Positions 53,248-63,696 of a stretch of DNA of 64,000 bases are shown here, one piece after another. The position numbers and the translations under genes are program-made. The stretch's first letter is position 1. Each line of letters begins with the position of its first letter. This DNA is from Cyanodermella asteris (taxonomy: Eukaryota > Ascomycota > Lecanoromycetes > Ostropales > Stictidaceae). The stretch is taken from positions 2,250,823 to 2,314,822 of the forward strand of contig UYJD01000001.1 of assembly GCA_900618795.1 (NCBI GenBank), given 5' to 3'. The notes beneath the pieces were generated by a model that searched no databases, was not told the DNA's origin, and saw only the letters and a list, made by a program, of their open reading frames with translations.

Positions 53248-54301
53248 TCACGCGTCCACGAAAGTCTTGAGTTCTGGGAACAAAGTCAGTATTGCTCTGT
53301 AAGACTACAAGTATCGTGGAGGCGAAAGACTTACTGCTCAGCCAATTGAGGTATTCCCTCTGCTCCTTGAAGTCAATGTACTCGGGTACCCAGAGAGCGA
53401 GAGCCGTGTTGACTCCTCGCTCCTCGAGATATCTCTCCATCAAGACCTGCAAGTCCTCATCCAGGTTGCCGTACGGCGGGCCGGTGTATACGGATCTTCG
53501 GTCCCAATCCTTTTCTGCGGTCTTGGCATCGGCAAGATCCTTCTTAGGAAAGTAGTAAACATTCTCAATGACGATCTGGCCGTCATGAGCGGTGCTTTCA
53601 AACTGCATCGCGCCCTGGTCACCTGGCTTCTCGATTGTAATGTTGATGCGGACAGGGAACGAGGGCTCGTAGTCGTCCTCCTCTGGGCCCTCCTCGTCTG
53701 GCAGTCCTTCACGGTCGGCGGGCGCGACACGGTCTTCTGGCACGACGTTGATGTTGCCACCCTTTGTGCGGCCAGAGTTGATCGCACCCTTTGTCTGAGC
53801 ACCTCCTTGCTGCATCGAGGCGGCGGTACCTTCGTAGTCGCCCTCGTCGCCAAGCGCAGGGTCCTGAGCAAACTGGTCGGGGTCGGTGTCCATAGCATCG
53901 AGGTCGGCAATGGTGAAAGAGACGCGAATGTTTTCCTGGCCAAATGCCTTTGTCAAGACAACTTCCTCCTCGCCAGCCTTGTCTTGCAAGTTGAAGCCAC
54001 TGTTCTCAAGGAAATCTTTCAGCTCGGCTGGCATCTCTTCATTGGAGCCCATCTCCTCTTCCATCTGAAGCTCCTCTTGGAGCTTGGCCGACAGCTCGCC
54101 ATCAATCTCGCCTTCTTGTGTCTGGAAGCGTGCAACAGATGTGGAGAAAGATGCGTGGGCGGGAAGTAGAGAAGCGATTCGAGGTGTCTGTCTCAAAAGA
54201 TTGGGGGTTGTGAAGCTAGCGAGGCCTCGGCGAGCTGGCTGAGCGGAGAGTCGCGCGGTCGCGCGGATCGCAGAGCGCGATATGTGTCGAAGGGAGAGCA
54301 T
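53248..54301 (-). CDS. MAM33: Mitochondrial matrix p32/MAM33 family protein
   Basis: Two exons (53335-54301 and 53248-53273) flank a 61-nt intron with donor GTAAGT and acceptor TCCCAG, giving 330 residues. The tiny last exon supplies the tail ending LKTFVDA. The N-terminus MLSLRHISRSAIRATARLSA is a strong mitochondrial presequence, so ATG 54301 is preferred over an in-frame ATG at 54457 that would add 52 residues. The body has the typical very acidic centre (GPEEDDYEPSF), VRINITIEKPG strand, GQIVIENVYYF, YTGPPYGNLDEDLQ and RYLEERGVNTALALWVPEYIDFKEQREYLNWL. MAM33 forms an acidic doughnut-shaped trimer in the matrix that assists mitochondrial translation and respiration. Divergent with SNF7. 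Confidence 0.93.
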
Positions 54302-54787
54302 GTTGGCTGTGAAGGCACTGACTGAAATGGTGGATACAGGAGGTTGTGGTGGATAATTTAGGACGGGAAGATCTAACAGTCTCAAAAACAGTTTCGCGAA
54401 GCCAAAGCTCCTGGAATATTTGAGATTACATAAGCAGGTTTGGCGGAGAGCGGTCATGTCATACGTCCAGATGCCGCAGACGATCTCAGGTCACAGCATC
54501 GAATCAACCAGGCAGTCACGCTTTCAGATCCCATTCGCTTCTCAAACGCCAGCTCCGAGACCTTCTGAACTAGATCGCACCTCATATCGCCTCCTTGCTG
54601 CCTGCTTCTCTTGCGCTTGAATCCGCCAGGCTCCGTTATTCCGCGCGTGTATCTAGCCCCTCCCCGCCAAACCTCGCCCAGTATCTCGACCCTCAGTTTA
54701 GATAACGCCCACGACATTACCTCCACATCCTGCCGAGCGCGAATCCTCTCCATGAAACACCAGCAGTGACTGAGCACGACCGACAAG
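54302..54787. promoter_or_regulatory. Divergent promoter of MAM33 and SNF7
   Basis: 486 bp between two divergent start codons. No TATA box is clear on either side. The upstream in-frame ATG for MAM33 (54457) lies within it and could mark an alternative, longer leader. Confidence 0.5.
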
Positions 54788-55569
54788 ATGTGGAACTGGT
54801 TTGGCGGCCAGGGCAGCCAGGCCAAGAAAGACGCGCCAAAGAAGGCAATCCTGGACCTACGAACGCAACTGGACATGCTCAGCAAGAGGGAGAAATACCT
54901 GGAAACTCAGATTTCTCAACAAGAAGAAATCGCAAGGGCCAATGTCACCAAGAACAAGAACATGGCACGGACAGCCTTGAAGCGAAAAAAGGCTCACGAG
55001 GCATCGCTACAGCAAACATCTGATCAGATAAACATGCTCGAGAACCAAATCTACAGTATCGAGGCTGCAAACATCAATCAGGAGACATTGAAGGCGATTC
55101 AGAATGCGAATACAGCCATGAGGAGCATTCACAATAATGTGAACATGGAGAAGGTGGACCAGATAATGTACGTGATGACAGTTGTTGACAAGAACCCCGA
55201 GATTTACTGCTCGATCAGTTTGCTGACGAATAGTCGTCGGACAGGGAGGACGTCGCTGATCAAAGGGCACTCACAGAAGAAATTGGAAGCGCCATGGCCA
55301 ACGCTGGCGCGACCGATATCGACGAGACCGAGCTCGAGGACATGCTCAACGACATGGAGCAAGAGGCCCTGGACGAGCAGATGCTCAAAACAGGGCCTGT
55401 ACCAGTCCTTCCCACTGGACCACAGGCAGAGCGTGAGTTATACAATTCAATCCATGCGATCAGCCGGACTAACAAGTCGCCAGCAAAGGGCAAGGCAGCA
55501 GCGAAGCCGGAGGAGGAAGACGAAGAAGCAGAACTTGCCAGACTGCAGAAGGAGATGGCTCTCGCGTAG
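54788..55569 (+). CDS. SNF7: ESCRT-III core subunit Snf7/Vps32
   Basis: Three exons (54788-55167, 55245-55432, 55484-55569) give 217 residues. The first intron is 77 nt (GTACGT...GGACAG). The second is 51 nt (GTGAGT...GCCAG, branch site GACTAAC) and, being a multiple of three, leaves an open frame if retained. The N-terminus MWNWFGGQ precedes a basic helix (KREKYLETQI, ALKRKKAHE) and an acidic C-terminal helix (IDETELEDMLNDMEQEALDE). The first junction gives QIMEDVADQRALTEEI, as expected. The end, EAELARLQKEMALA, is a C-terminal helix. Snf7 polymerises into spirals that bud vesicles into multivesicular endosomes, and it also serves membrane repair and pH signalling through Rim20. All regions look normal. 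Confidence 0.95.
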
Positions 55570-55877
55570 TGATCTACCGAGACGTATCATGTCAGCTTCC
55601 GCATCTTCCTCCACCGGCGTACGATATGGCTGAGATCCCGAGGGTTGAGCCTCTAGCGAGAGCTCCTGTTCCATGCGTCAGCCCAGACGGCTGACACCTC
55701 TTTTCCTGATATTGCAAAGGTCGGCGTTTGTAATCCATGGGCGCAGTTAGAGAAGGGGTCCTACAAGACACGGCCATCTGTGTCTGGCGATCCTTTTGCA
55801 GGTTTGCCTTGGTTCGAAATCGATGAACACAACTTCACTATCTTCCCAGCGATACTTGAGAATCATGCAGCGGTGTC
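55570..55877. other. Convergent spacer
   Basis: Spacer of 308 bp between the SNF7 stop and the 3' end of the flavin monooxygenase remnant. Nothing seen. Confidence 0.5.
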
Positions 55878-57124
55878 CTAGCTCACCCACGCCTCTACTT
55901 TCTCATCGATACCATGCCTGTAGATCCAATCTCTGTCAATGTGGCTCTTCCCTGGCTCGGCCTCCGTCTTGCCAGCCTTCTCCCTTTCCAGTCTCTCTTT
56001 CTCCGGCATCCGCTGCACGTTCGTGGCATTAGTCGCAAAGTACATCACCCCGTCAACTCGTTCTTGCCGCAGCTCCTGCCAAAATCTCAAGGTCTCTCGC
56101 AATCTCTGTCGACTCGTCTTGAGCAATAAAGACAGACTCCACACATCTTCCAAGGCCTGGTTGACCCCTTGCCCGCTACTGGCTGGTAAGGCATGTGCCG
56201 CATCACCAATGATCAAAACCCTGCCAGTCTTTTCACTACACCAGCTTTCGATCCTCGGCATGCTCAAGAAGGCCCACAGATACAAGGATTGCCGGCTAGC
56301 CTCGCTCTGCTTCAGTGCATCCACAACTTTCCATGCCGTGCTCCCCTCCCGCCACTCTTCGTATCGCTTTGTGTAGAAGCTCAGCATGAAGTCTTCGTCT
56401 TTGCTCATCCGCTCCCACTCCTCACGGGACTGGTCTGGGAAGGCGGTCTGCGTGCCCACCATTGCCTCGGTGGCATCCGCATCTTCCGGGATCATGGGCG
56501 CCCCTGAATCGTCACGGCGGGCTCGTAGTCTGGCGGCCAGTCAACATCACCTCGCTTGATATGCGCAATAACGCCCAGCGTCCCAGTATAAACCGGTTGA
56601 ACATCCGTAAGATATTTCCGGACAGTGGAATGAATGCCATCAGCACCAACAAGCAAGCCCGTACGCTCCGTCCTCAACTCTCCCCCAGTTCCTCTAATCG
56701 TAAATTCCACGCTCTCCTCATTCTCGCTTACTACGCCCAGAAATCTCACTCCGTATTCAATTTCCACTCCTCGCTCTCCAAGCATGTCCTTCATCTCCTG
56801 CAGCAACAATCGCCTACATAACCGATGATTGTAATATCCGTGCTTGGCCGGAGTCGCAATGACCGTCTTGCTGACCAGCTCCTCCCGGTCGTTCCGCGTA
56901 GTATTGAATTCGGATTTTCAACATCGGGACGTGATGCGTTCGAAGACGCCCAGCTTGTCGAGTATGGAGAGCCCGTTGGGCGTCAAGACGACGCCAGAAG
57001 CGAGCTCGGGTGCATTCGGTCGGCGGGATTCGTACAGTTTGACGGACGTTCCTTGCGCGTGGAGGGCCAGAGCGAGGGCTGTGCCCGCGAGGCCGGCGCC
57101 GATTATGGCGACGTCTTCGATCAT
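55878..57124 (-). pseudogene. FAD-dependent monooxygenase, probably disabled
   Basis: Minus-strand gene for a salicylate-hydroxylase-like aromatic monooxygenase, starting at ATG 57124. The FAD-binding VAIIGAGLAGTALALAL motif is at the N-terminus. A LLVGADGIHSTVRKYL motif lies mid-protein, and RVLIIGDAAHALPASSGQG, the second FAD motif, is near the end. The total would be about 410 residues, normal for the family. An in-frame TGA at 56918-56920 falls where relatives of this type usually have Trp after Cys (ERITSRC then KSEFNTT). About 130 codons later, near 56495-56510, the frame shifts by one with no GT-AG intron to explain it. The rest is well preserved, so the inactivation seems recent. A sequencing error at either place is the alternative. 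These enzymes hydroxylate phenolic acids using NAD(P)H. Confidence 0.75.
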
Positions 57125-57559
57125 GGTGATCGAATTCGAGGATGCGAGATTTGGATGTGGGCAAGAGGACGCTTGCTGTTTGACTTTTGTGAGTTGACGA
57201 GACTGGTGCACCTTTGACGCTCTCGGGCAATTTGGCTAGCAGTGATCGAGGTCTCACGGGCGTCTCTCGTTGAACATGTTGCTCATTGCTGCAGGTAATC
57301 AAGGAGGGGTTTGCGTTGATGCTAGAATTCAGGAATGTTGTCGGCCAACCGGAAGCCCTCTGTGGATGCAGGGTGTGAGTACAACAACAACAGCACACAT
57401 GTGATACGAGCATGCGAATGTGGTTGCATTACGAGAGTATTTCTTATGCCTAACGACAGGTCTTATGCCTGCTAAGGTCTCAAATCGCAGGCTTTCATCG
57501 ACTGTATCATTACCACGCCAATATTCGTAACCGTTACGAGCATTGGAAATAAAAATGTG
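57125..57559. other. Intergenic, no gene seen
   Basis: Upstream region of the flavin monooxygenase remnant. No other gene is supported. Confidence 0.5.
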
Positions 57560-58522
57560 CTATCTTGTGAGGTTAGTTGAGGTGCAGCTTGACATCTGAA
57601 TGGCACCGTCAAGGTGGATCATCACTCCAATCTCCTCCTCCAGCAATCCCATCTCTACGCCTTTCTTCTCTTCTATTGAAGCACACGTGTCGTCGGCCCA
57701 CCGTCTTACCTCTTTCCCAAAGCCGCCTGCTTCCCAATCCACAAGTGGACCCAGCCAGACCACCATACCGAGCCTGTTTTCTTGGGACTTATTGCCTTTA
57801 CTTGACTCTCGTCGCCTTGCAGTGCCAAACCGCTCCAAATACTTGGCCATCAGATCAACGCTCCTCGGATACACGAACATGAGCGCTCTCGCCCGCTCAA
57901 CTTCCGGCGATATCTCCCACGTGCCCCTCACCACTACCACCGATGAGTCGGGAAGATATTTGTTCACCGAAGAATGAACCTCGACTCCGAGCACTCGAAT
58001 ACCAGGAATGAATGTAGACCTCAGATTCGTCAGAGAGGAGAGCTCGGGGCCGAACTCGGGATCCGAGTCATCAGGTAAAAAGTGGGACGGTGCAACGGAC
58101 CCGAATGCGAGGGTGCTCAGTTGTAGACCGCGTTCGAGCAGACCAGTTCCGCTGCCAATAGATAGGACGAGCGCAGGATCAACGGGAGGCAGATATCCAA
58201 GTGCTTGGGTGTCTCCGGACGCTGCATCGACATATGGGTGGATTGACGATGCAAGAATGCGATATAGGGAAGGGGATAGCGAGAGGCAATAGTCCTTGTG
58301 CCGAAATGACGTCTGCTCAGCGTCGGGGTGGAGCTTGGAATTAGAATCCCAGGGCGGCTGTTCTGAAATGCACAAAATCTCTTGAAAGTGCTCAATGAGT
58401 TCTGGGTCTGAATGAGTGCTTGGATCGAATTTGCTGAGCTCTTCGAGTTGCTCACGGCCCATTGATGGGCAGATTGCAGGAAGGCGATGGAGAAGCTCAC
58501 GAGGAAACGTAGTTGGACTCAT
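57560..58522 (-). CDS. Hypothetical protein with methyltransferase-like motif
   Basis: A single exon of 320 residues. ATG at 58522 is used because the longer frame starts with TTG. The segment DPALVLSIGSGTGLLERGL resembles motif I of Rossmann-fold SAM-dependent methyltransferases (hxhGxGxG). A RVLGVEVHSS strand about 60 residues further could be the acidic motif II, and VVVRGTWEI with ARALMFVYP resembles motif IV (here FVYPRS). Later, MVVWLGPLVDW forms another strand. The order fits a class I methyltransferase-like fold, but I do not recognise a specific family. Fungal conserved hypothetical proteins of this sort are frequent. The start and single-exon structure look sound. Confidence 0.65.
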   Translation of the reverse strand: MSPTTFPRELLHRLPAICPSMGREQLEELSKFDPSTHSDPELIEHFQEILCISEQPPWDSNSKLHPDAEQTSFRHKDYCLSLSPSLYRILASSIHPYVDAASGDTQALGYLPPVDPALVLSIGSGTGLLERGLQLSTLAFGSVAPSHFLPDDSDPEFGPELSSLTNLRSTFIPGIRVLGVEVHSSVNKYLPDSSVVVVRGTWEISPEVERARALMFVYPRSVDLMAKYLERFGTARRRESSKGNKSQENRLGMVVWLGPLVDWEAGGFGKEVRRWADDTCASIEEKKGVEMGLLEEEIGVMIHLDGAIQMSSCTSTNLTR

Positions 58523-60087
58523 TCGTGCGGGCTCTGGACTGTGACCAGATAGGCTGGCGGACGGGGCTCTGGGGAGACAAGAAACCGCCGGGCCCGTGCT
58601 GTGCAAGAGTGGTCACAGTGTGAATTTATCTGGCCTCATTACGGTTGAGGAAAGACTATTCTGTGGCCACAACCGTCTGCTTGATCAGTTCCGCACGTAG
58701 AAGCCGCAGCATGTTCTCTGACGTTGAGAAAGGTCACGAGGAATCACACTCGTCGAAAGTAAGAGATTGCCTTTCGTGAGTTTATAAGACCACAGCTTGC
58801 TGTTTAAGTCAGCGCTATAGACGATAAATTGATGTAATCGAAGCTTGCATTGATCGACATGTGTTCGCAAGGACACCCGCCGACGATCAGCGCCGAGGCT
58901 AAGGTGTTTCACCTTTGTGACGCCCGGCTGGGTCAAGCTTGGAATGGTGTGAAGTCGATGAGGCCTAAGCTTGCTATATGGCGTCCCCGACGGTTCAGGC
59001 TAAGCCGAAAGCGGCCCGATGGTCAATGACACTTCAGAGCTTCTCGACTTCACACCTATTCAACTAGCGTTCTGCTGACAGCCGATACGTTGATCACCTC
59101 TGGCCCCTGTGCTACAAGCACTGCGTGGAACGGTCTTGGCTCGCTGTTAATGTCACTAGGTCAGAGTGGTTTCTGCAAGCTCCACATGTTCCGGATTGCA
59201 GTCTGCGAACGGGGGTTTGTGCGCTTACGAGCAAGAAGATTTGGGCTGCGAAGGCTTGAATGGGTTGATATCGATCCAAGTACGGGGCTGATGAGCCCGA
59301 TTTCCCGGAAGCAGATTGGATCAACCGGAGGCCGTCCTTGTACAGGTCGATGTGAACCGGGAATTAGAGGCTGGGAAGCTTGAATCGAAGGCCTAAGCCT
59401 ACAATCGCTCGTTTGAGACAAGTATATGAATGAGAACAATCTCCAATAGTGTCGAGCCTCTATTGTATATCTGTGACGTGGCCAAAACGCGGGATCACAA
59501 GGCGGAAAGCCATTTTCATAAAATTGTCGAGACACGAATACATCCTACCATCACTCAGGGGAAGAGACCAGCATGAATCTCACATCAAATTCATTCTGTC
59601 AAAGCTCAACAGTGCATACACATGAGCAACAGTCTCCGTTGCCAGGGCCCGAGTCCGCGACTATGAGGGCCCCCGTTTCCCATCACCGCGTCATCATCCA
59701 AGTAACAAGTAAAAAACCGAGTATATGTACAAAGCCCCGAATTTAGCCTAATGTAGCACCCGTTTCGTACCAAATCAATAACGCCCAGAGCCCTTGGTCG
59801 AATATTCAAGCACACCTCTGTGAGAAAAAAAAATGCCGACTGCAAATGCGTATCTCTGTGATCTTCGCAAGCAACATAAAAAGAACACCACCCTGACCGG
59901 AGCCCTTGTTTCAAAAGAACCGAACCCAAACCAAAGGTCGACGAATTCTCGTGCCGTAGAAAGAAGTCTGTTGTTTTGAAGTACACGTATTAGTCTCCTA
60001 CTACCTCGTGTCGACAGATCCTCAAGTATGAGCCTTGTGGCTCACTACCCATCGTCGAGCACCACGACCCTTCTGTGCATTTGGCTT
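58523..60087. other. Intergenic, no gene seen
   Basis: About 1.6 kb. The left end is the promoter of the methyltransferase-like gene, and the right end should hold the 3' untranslated region of SPT7. A poly-A run is at 59823-59831. No gene is supported. Confidence 0.5.
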
Positions 60088-63000
60088 CTAGCCAACCGCC
60101 TCAATGCTGACGGGACTGATGAAGCCATTCGGCTTCTCCTTGCTTTTCTGCACCTTCGACGAAGTCGGAGCCGGTGTATCGTCAGCATCGTCCTCGTCAC
60201 CATCCGCATCAGCATCGGCGTCACCATCTCCATCGCCATCATCGTCGCCTCCGCCATCAGTCATTCTGCTGTCCTGCCTACTCATGCTCGTGCCACCGGT
60301 TTGAATCCGCAACTTGCTAGGCGTTTTCGGCTGAGCGCCTGCAGCTGAAGCACCACCCGCAGAACCATTCGTCCCACCTGAACTGCCATTAGAGACACTG
60401 TTCTTGCGTTTCTCCTTTTCGCGCATCTTCCGCTCAATTTCGTCAGCGTCTGCATTCTTGAGCCAGCCGTGACCTTCGACGTAGCGCATGCTTTTCTTGG
60501 GATGACCTTTGCCCGGCCCTTGCTCACGAATGGGTTTCTTTCTTGGACTGGTAATCTTGCCATTTGGCGGTAGCCTGGGTTTAGGAAACCGCTGTTTCTG
60601 GGGCAAGTCTTCGTCTTCCGTGAGTGCCTTGGAACGAATAGAAGAATCTGTAGGGTCCGCATTCTTGCCTGTGTTTGAGAGCTTGTTTTCGAACCATTTT
60701 CGGACGAGACCGACATCGTTGCTGAGGTTGGTATACGACACTGAGGGGAATGATGGAGGCGTTGGCAATACGTCGACGTTTGTGACAGCGGTATTGAGGT
60801 TCTGGGAGGCGTGAATGACGTTCATGCGCGACTGCAACAAATGCAGCGGAACGCTGAGAGAGTTGATGCCGAATTCTTGGTCGAGACCAAGTTCCTTGAA
60901 ACCGAAGAAGTCTTCGCCGAGCTCTTCGGCAAAGTCGCCGCCAACAAATTGTTCACTGCCATCGTTGAAGGCATTAACGCCCCCTTCTCCTGTGTCTTCG
61001 AGCGCGGGTCGAAGGAGTTCGGCCAAATGAGCTTTCATTCGTTCGTGGAGAATGCCAAGCCTACCTGATAGTTTGTCCACGTCTTCTGTCGCGTATCGGT
61101 AGAGCTCCGGCACATCTATCGATTTGTTGTAAAGCGTGAGCAGAACGGCCTCTTCCGGAGTATAGAATGGCTTGTAGCAGATCTGGAAGTCGTTCGTGCC
61201 GGGTACACGTTCCGTGACTTTGACTCTATCTCGGCTAAGATGCGTCTTCAATGATGTGGCTAGCTGAACGAAGAAGTCCATCGCCAGCTCGCCCAGCGTG
61301 TCCAGTGCAGAAGGTTGGAATTCTTCAAAACCAGCGGTATAGCAAATTTGCGCGACCGATCGGCGCATAGTTGCTAGACAGATGGTATTGTTCATTAGAG
61401 CGCCTTCATCGGAAACAACAGCTGGCTCAATGTCCTTCACGTCCATCGGGGCGGGCTCGTACTTCTGGAACTGATTCTGATAGATCTGCGTCTGAAGCTG
61501 CATCTGCTTGACGACTTCAATCTTTTTGCAGATCTTGCGGGTTTCTTGCATTTGTCGCATGTTGGCAGACATCTTCTTAGTAAAATGGCTGTCGAGGCCG
61601 GTGAAATAGCCAGACGGTATCATTCGCAGCGCCTCTTCGCAAGTTGGATTGACAGACCCCTCAGTGTCTTCAGTCCATTTCAGCCGTTTGCAAAGGTTTG
61701 GAATTGCCGCTGCTGGGTCATAATAGTCGGGAAGCACGCGCTCTTCGGTCTCTTCCATCCCCTCTGCCAACGTTTCGGACGCTGTTGGAGCGACCTGGCC
61801 CTCATCCTGGTCATCCCGTTTTCGCTTGCCCAGAAGACCTTGACTTTCAGAATCGGCTTGTTGTCTCACCCAGCGTCGCATACCAGCTTTTGTTCGTAGT
61901 AAGGCAGGTTGCTCGACATCAAGTCTATCAGCTCTGAACAGTCGATTTCTTTCCGCCGTGACGTGTGCTCGGTCGCGTTTCGTTACCTGCTTCCAAAGCT
62001 TGTATTCAGGGTCGTCGAAATCTGCATCCATGGTAAGGCCGACTGGTCCGGTTCCTGACGCACCGTCAACGTCCATCAGATCAGGTTGACTGCCAGGTGC
62101 TACACCGTTCTGACCTGCTGGGGTAAGTGTCCCAGCTGGAGGCGTCGTAAAGCCAGGTTGGCTTCCGTCGCCCATTTCTGAATCGGCGCGCAGCATTTCA
62201 GCTCGACCTCCCGGAAGCAAATTCGGAGCAGGCTTGGTTTCGGGGACTGGCGTGCTGTTGCTGTCGGCAGGGGGAGCTTTGCGACTTGCTCCGCCGGCTC
62301 CTTTCTTCGCCTTCTTGCCAGGGGCCTTGCGGCCACGGGCAGCAATAATGGGCTCGTCGTCGCTGTCCTCGGCATTATCATCACCGAGTTCTGCAGCAGC
62401 GGCTTTGCGCTCCTCGGCTTCGACTTCCGCACGATCTCTGACAACGACGTCGGGGATTAGTGGCGTTAACCTATCAACTTCTTTCTGAAATCGTTTCGCG
62501 TTTTTTCGCAACGGATGGCTTGGATCCGAATTGTACTTGAGACAGTTCTCCCAGATCTGGTTGAGGTCGTCGACAAACTCCTTCTTTGACTTGTACTGCA
62601 GTGACTTGAGCTTTTTCGTCATGAGACTGAGATCCATGGGATGTTTGATGATTATGTAGTAGTCGGGTGCTTCACGCTTGTTGACCTTGGTGAGGAAGGG
62701 TTGAGAATAATCTGAGCCGGCCTTGACTTCTCCGAGGACCTTCTCGGCAGCTTCATAAAGCTCCTCCTGACCGATCTTGTCTTCAGAGGCCCATTTACTT
62801 CGGTTCTTCTTGACTTCCACCAATAGGTTCCGCAGTTGTTGGTCATTCGCTTCAACTTTGTCGCGCTTGGCGTCGACTCGAGCGATCAAGTACTTGAACG
62901 CCAGACTCGACGCGCCGAGATTGGCTTGGCTCAGGGTCCCTTCCGTCGCATTGGCTGCAGAAGTGATGCCTTGACCATTCATCTCCAGGTCCGCTTGTCT

Positions 63001-63696
63001 TTCAACCTCTTCCAGCTTCTGCTGCTCCAACATATTCTCCTTGTCGTTGTCTAGAGGGTAGAAATAAAGCTGGAAATTCCTCTTGACTGCTTCCTCGGCC
63101 GCTTTCTTGTCCTCTTCCAAGCTCTTCCGTACATCTTCCGCCGATTTGCCTTGACTCGACTTTTCCGATGGCTGTATACTTGTCAAAGCCGGACTTGGGG
63201 GTATGGTAAAAGGCTTGCTGGGAGATGCGACGCGTGGAATGCCCATGGGCCCCGTGCTCTTAGCTTTAAGGGGCGAGGCGTCGTCGCCGGCCGGTTCCTC
63301 ATCATCATCCGAGTCGTCCCCGTAGTCGTCTTCATCTATTGTCCTCGCGCTCTTTTTAGGCGGCGGTTTCTGCGCAGCATCCTCGGCCGCAACCTCTTGC
63401 TCCGCACCCGCAATTTCAATCGAGTGATCATTGCCGCGCAATCGATCTGCCTCCTCTTCATCTTCAAGCCTTCGAAACAGATCGTCTATCTTCGATTCGG
63501 AAGCGGCAAAGAGCTCTCTGAAGCGCAAAGTGCGCGGGTCATCGTCGACGACCTCGGGCTCGGGGGCCGAGGAGCCGTTGCGGACGGGCGTTCTTGCGCG
63601 GGTGAAGGTCGGAGTGCCATTGGGGAGGAGGGCTGACGTTGTCGTCGCCAGAGGATGACTGCCGGACAATACCAGATGGTTTCCTGACGCAGACAT
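60088..63696 (-). CDS. SPT7: SAGA complex subunit Spt7, bromodomain protein
   Basis: A single exon of 1202 residues with ATG at 63696. A bromodomain lies at about 305-415, with PFLTKVNKREAPDYYIIIKHP, the motif with the Tyr pair and the KHPMDL turn, and ENCLKYNSDPSHPLRKNA carrying the acetyl-lysine-binding Asn. The middle holds KLWKQVTKRDRAHVTAERNRL and LPDYYDPAAAIPNLCKRLKW, a conserved Spt7 segment. A histone-fold domain (bromo-associated) is at about 770-850 (TAGFEEFQPSALDTLGELA). In yeast this domain pairs with Spt7's partner Taf10. The C-terminus has an acidic repeat of Gly/Asp/Ala and a Lys-rich end. Spt7 is a scaffold of the SAGA coactivator in the nucleus. Length is typical for filamentous fungi. 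Confidence 0.95.
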   Translation of the reverse strand: MSASGNHLVLSGSHPLATTTSALLPNGTPTFTRARTPVRNGSSAPEPEVVDDDPRTLRFRELFAASESKIDDLFRRLEDEEEADRLRGNDHSIEIAGAEQEVAAEDAAQKPPPKKSARTIDEDDYGDDSDDDEEPAGDDASPLKAKSTGPMGIPRVASPSKPFTIPPSPALTSIQPSEKSSQGKSAEDVRKSLEEDKKAAEEAVKRNFQLYFYPLDNDKENMLEQQKLEEVERQADLEMNGQGITSAANATEGTLSQANLGASSLAFKYLIARVDAKRDKVEANDQQLRNLLVEVKKNRSKWASEDKIGQEELYEAAEKVLGEVKAGSDYSQPFLTKVNKREAPDYYIIIKHPMDLSLMTKKLKSLQYKSKKEFVDDLNQIWENCLKYNSDPSHPLRKNAKRFQKEVDRLTPLIPDVVVRDRAEVEAEERKAAAAELGDDNAEDSDDEPIIAARGRKAPGKKAKKGAGGASRKAPPADSNSTPVPETKPAPNLLPGGRAEMLRADSEMGDGSQPGFTTPPAGTLTPAGQNGVAPGSQPDLMDVDGASGTGPVGLTMDADFDDPEYKLWKQVTKRDRAHVTAERNRLFRADRLDVEQPALLRTKAGMRRWVRQQADSESQGLLGKRKRDDQDEGQVAPTASETLAEGMEETEERVLPDYYDPAAAIPNLCKRLKWTEDTEGSVNPTCEEALRMIPSGYFTGLDSHFTKKMSANMRQMQETRKICKKIEVVKQMQLQTQIYQNQFQKYEPAPMDVKDIEPAVVSDEGALMNNTICLATMRRSVAQICYTAGFEEFQPSALDTLGELAMDFFVQLATSLKTHLSRDRVKVTERVPGTNDFQICYKPFYTPEEAVLLTLYNKSIDVPELYRYATEDVDKLSGRLGILHERMKAHLAELLRPALEDTGEGGVNAFNDGSEQFVGGDFAEELGEDFFGFKELGLDQEFGINSLSVPLHLLQSRMNVIHASQNLNTAVTNVDVLPTPPSFPSVSYTNLSNDVGLVRKWFENKLSNTGKNADPTDSSIRSKALTEDEDLPQKQRFPKPRLPPNGKITSPRKKPIREQGPGKGHPKKSMRYVEGHGWLKNADADEIERKMREKEKRKNSVSNGSSGGTNGSAGGASAAGAQPKTPSKLRIQTGGTSMSRQDSRMTDGGGDDDGDGDGDADADADGDEDDADDTPAPTSSKVQKSKEKPNGFISPVSIEAVG
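60170..60262 (-). repeat. GAY trinucleotide repeat inside SPT7
   Basis: Imperfect trinucleotide units encode a Gly/Asp/Ala tract (GDDDGDGDGDADADADGDED) near the C-terminus of Spt7. Such tracts are prone to length change between isolates. Confidence 0.75.

Noticed and set aside
53585-54169. Plus-strand frame of 194 codons opposite MAM33
   Set aside because: Antisense shadow of the conserved p32-family coding sequence.
60104-60304. Ser/Pro-rich plus-strand frame at the SPT7 3' end
   Set aside because: It is the complement of the trinucleotide repeat within SPT7.
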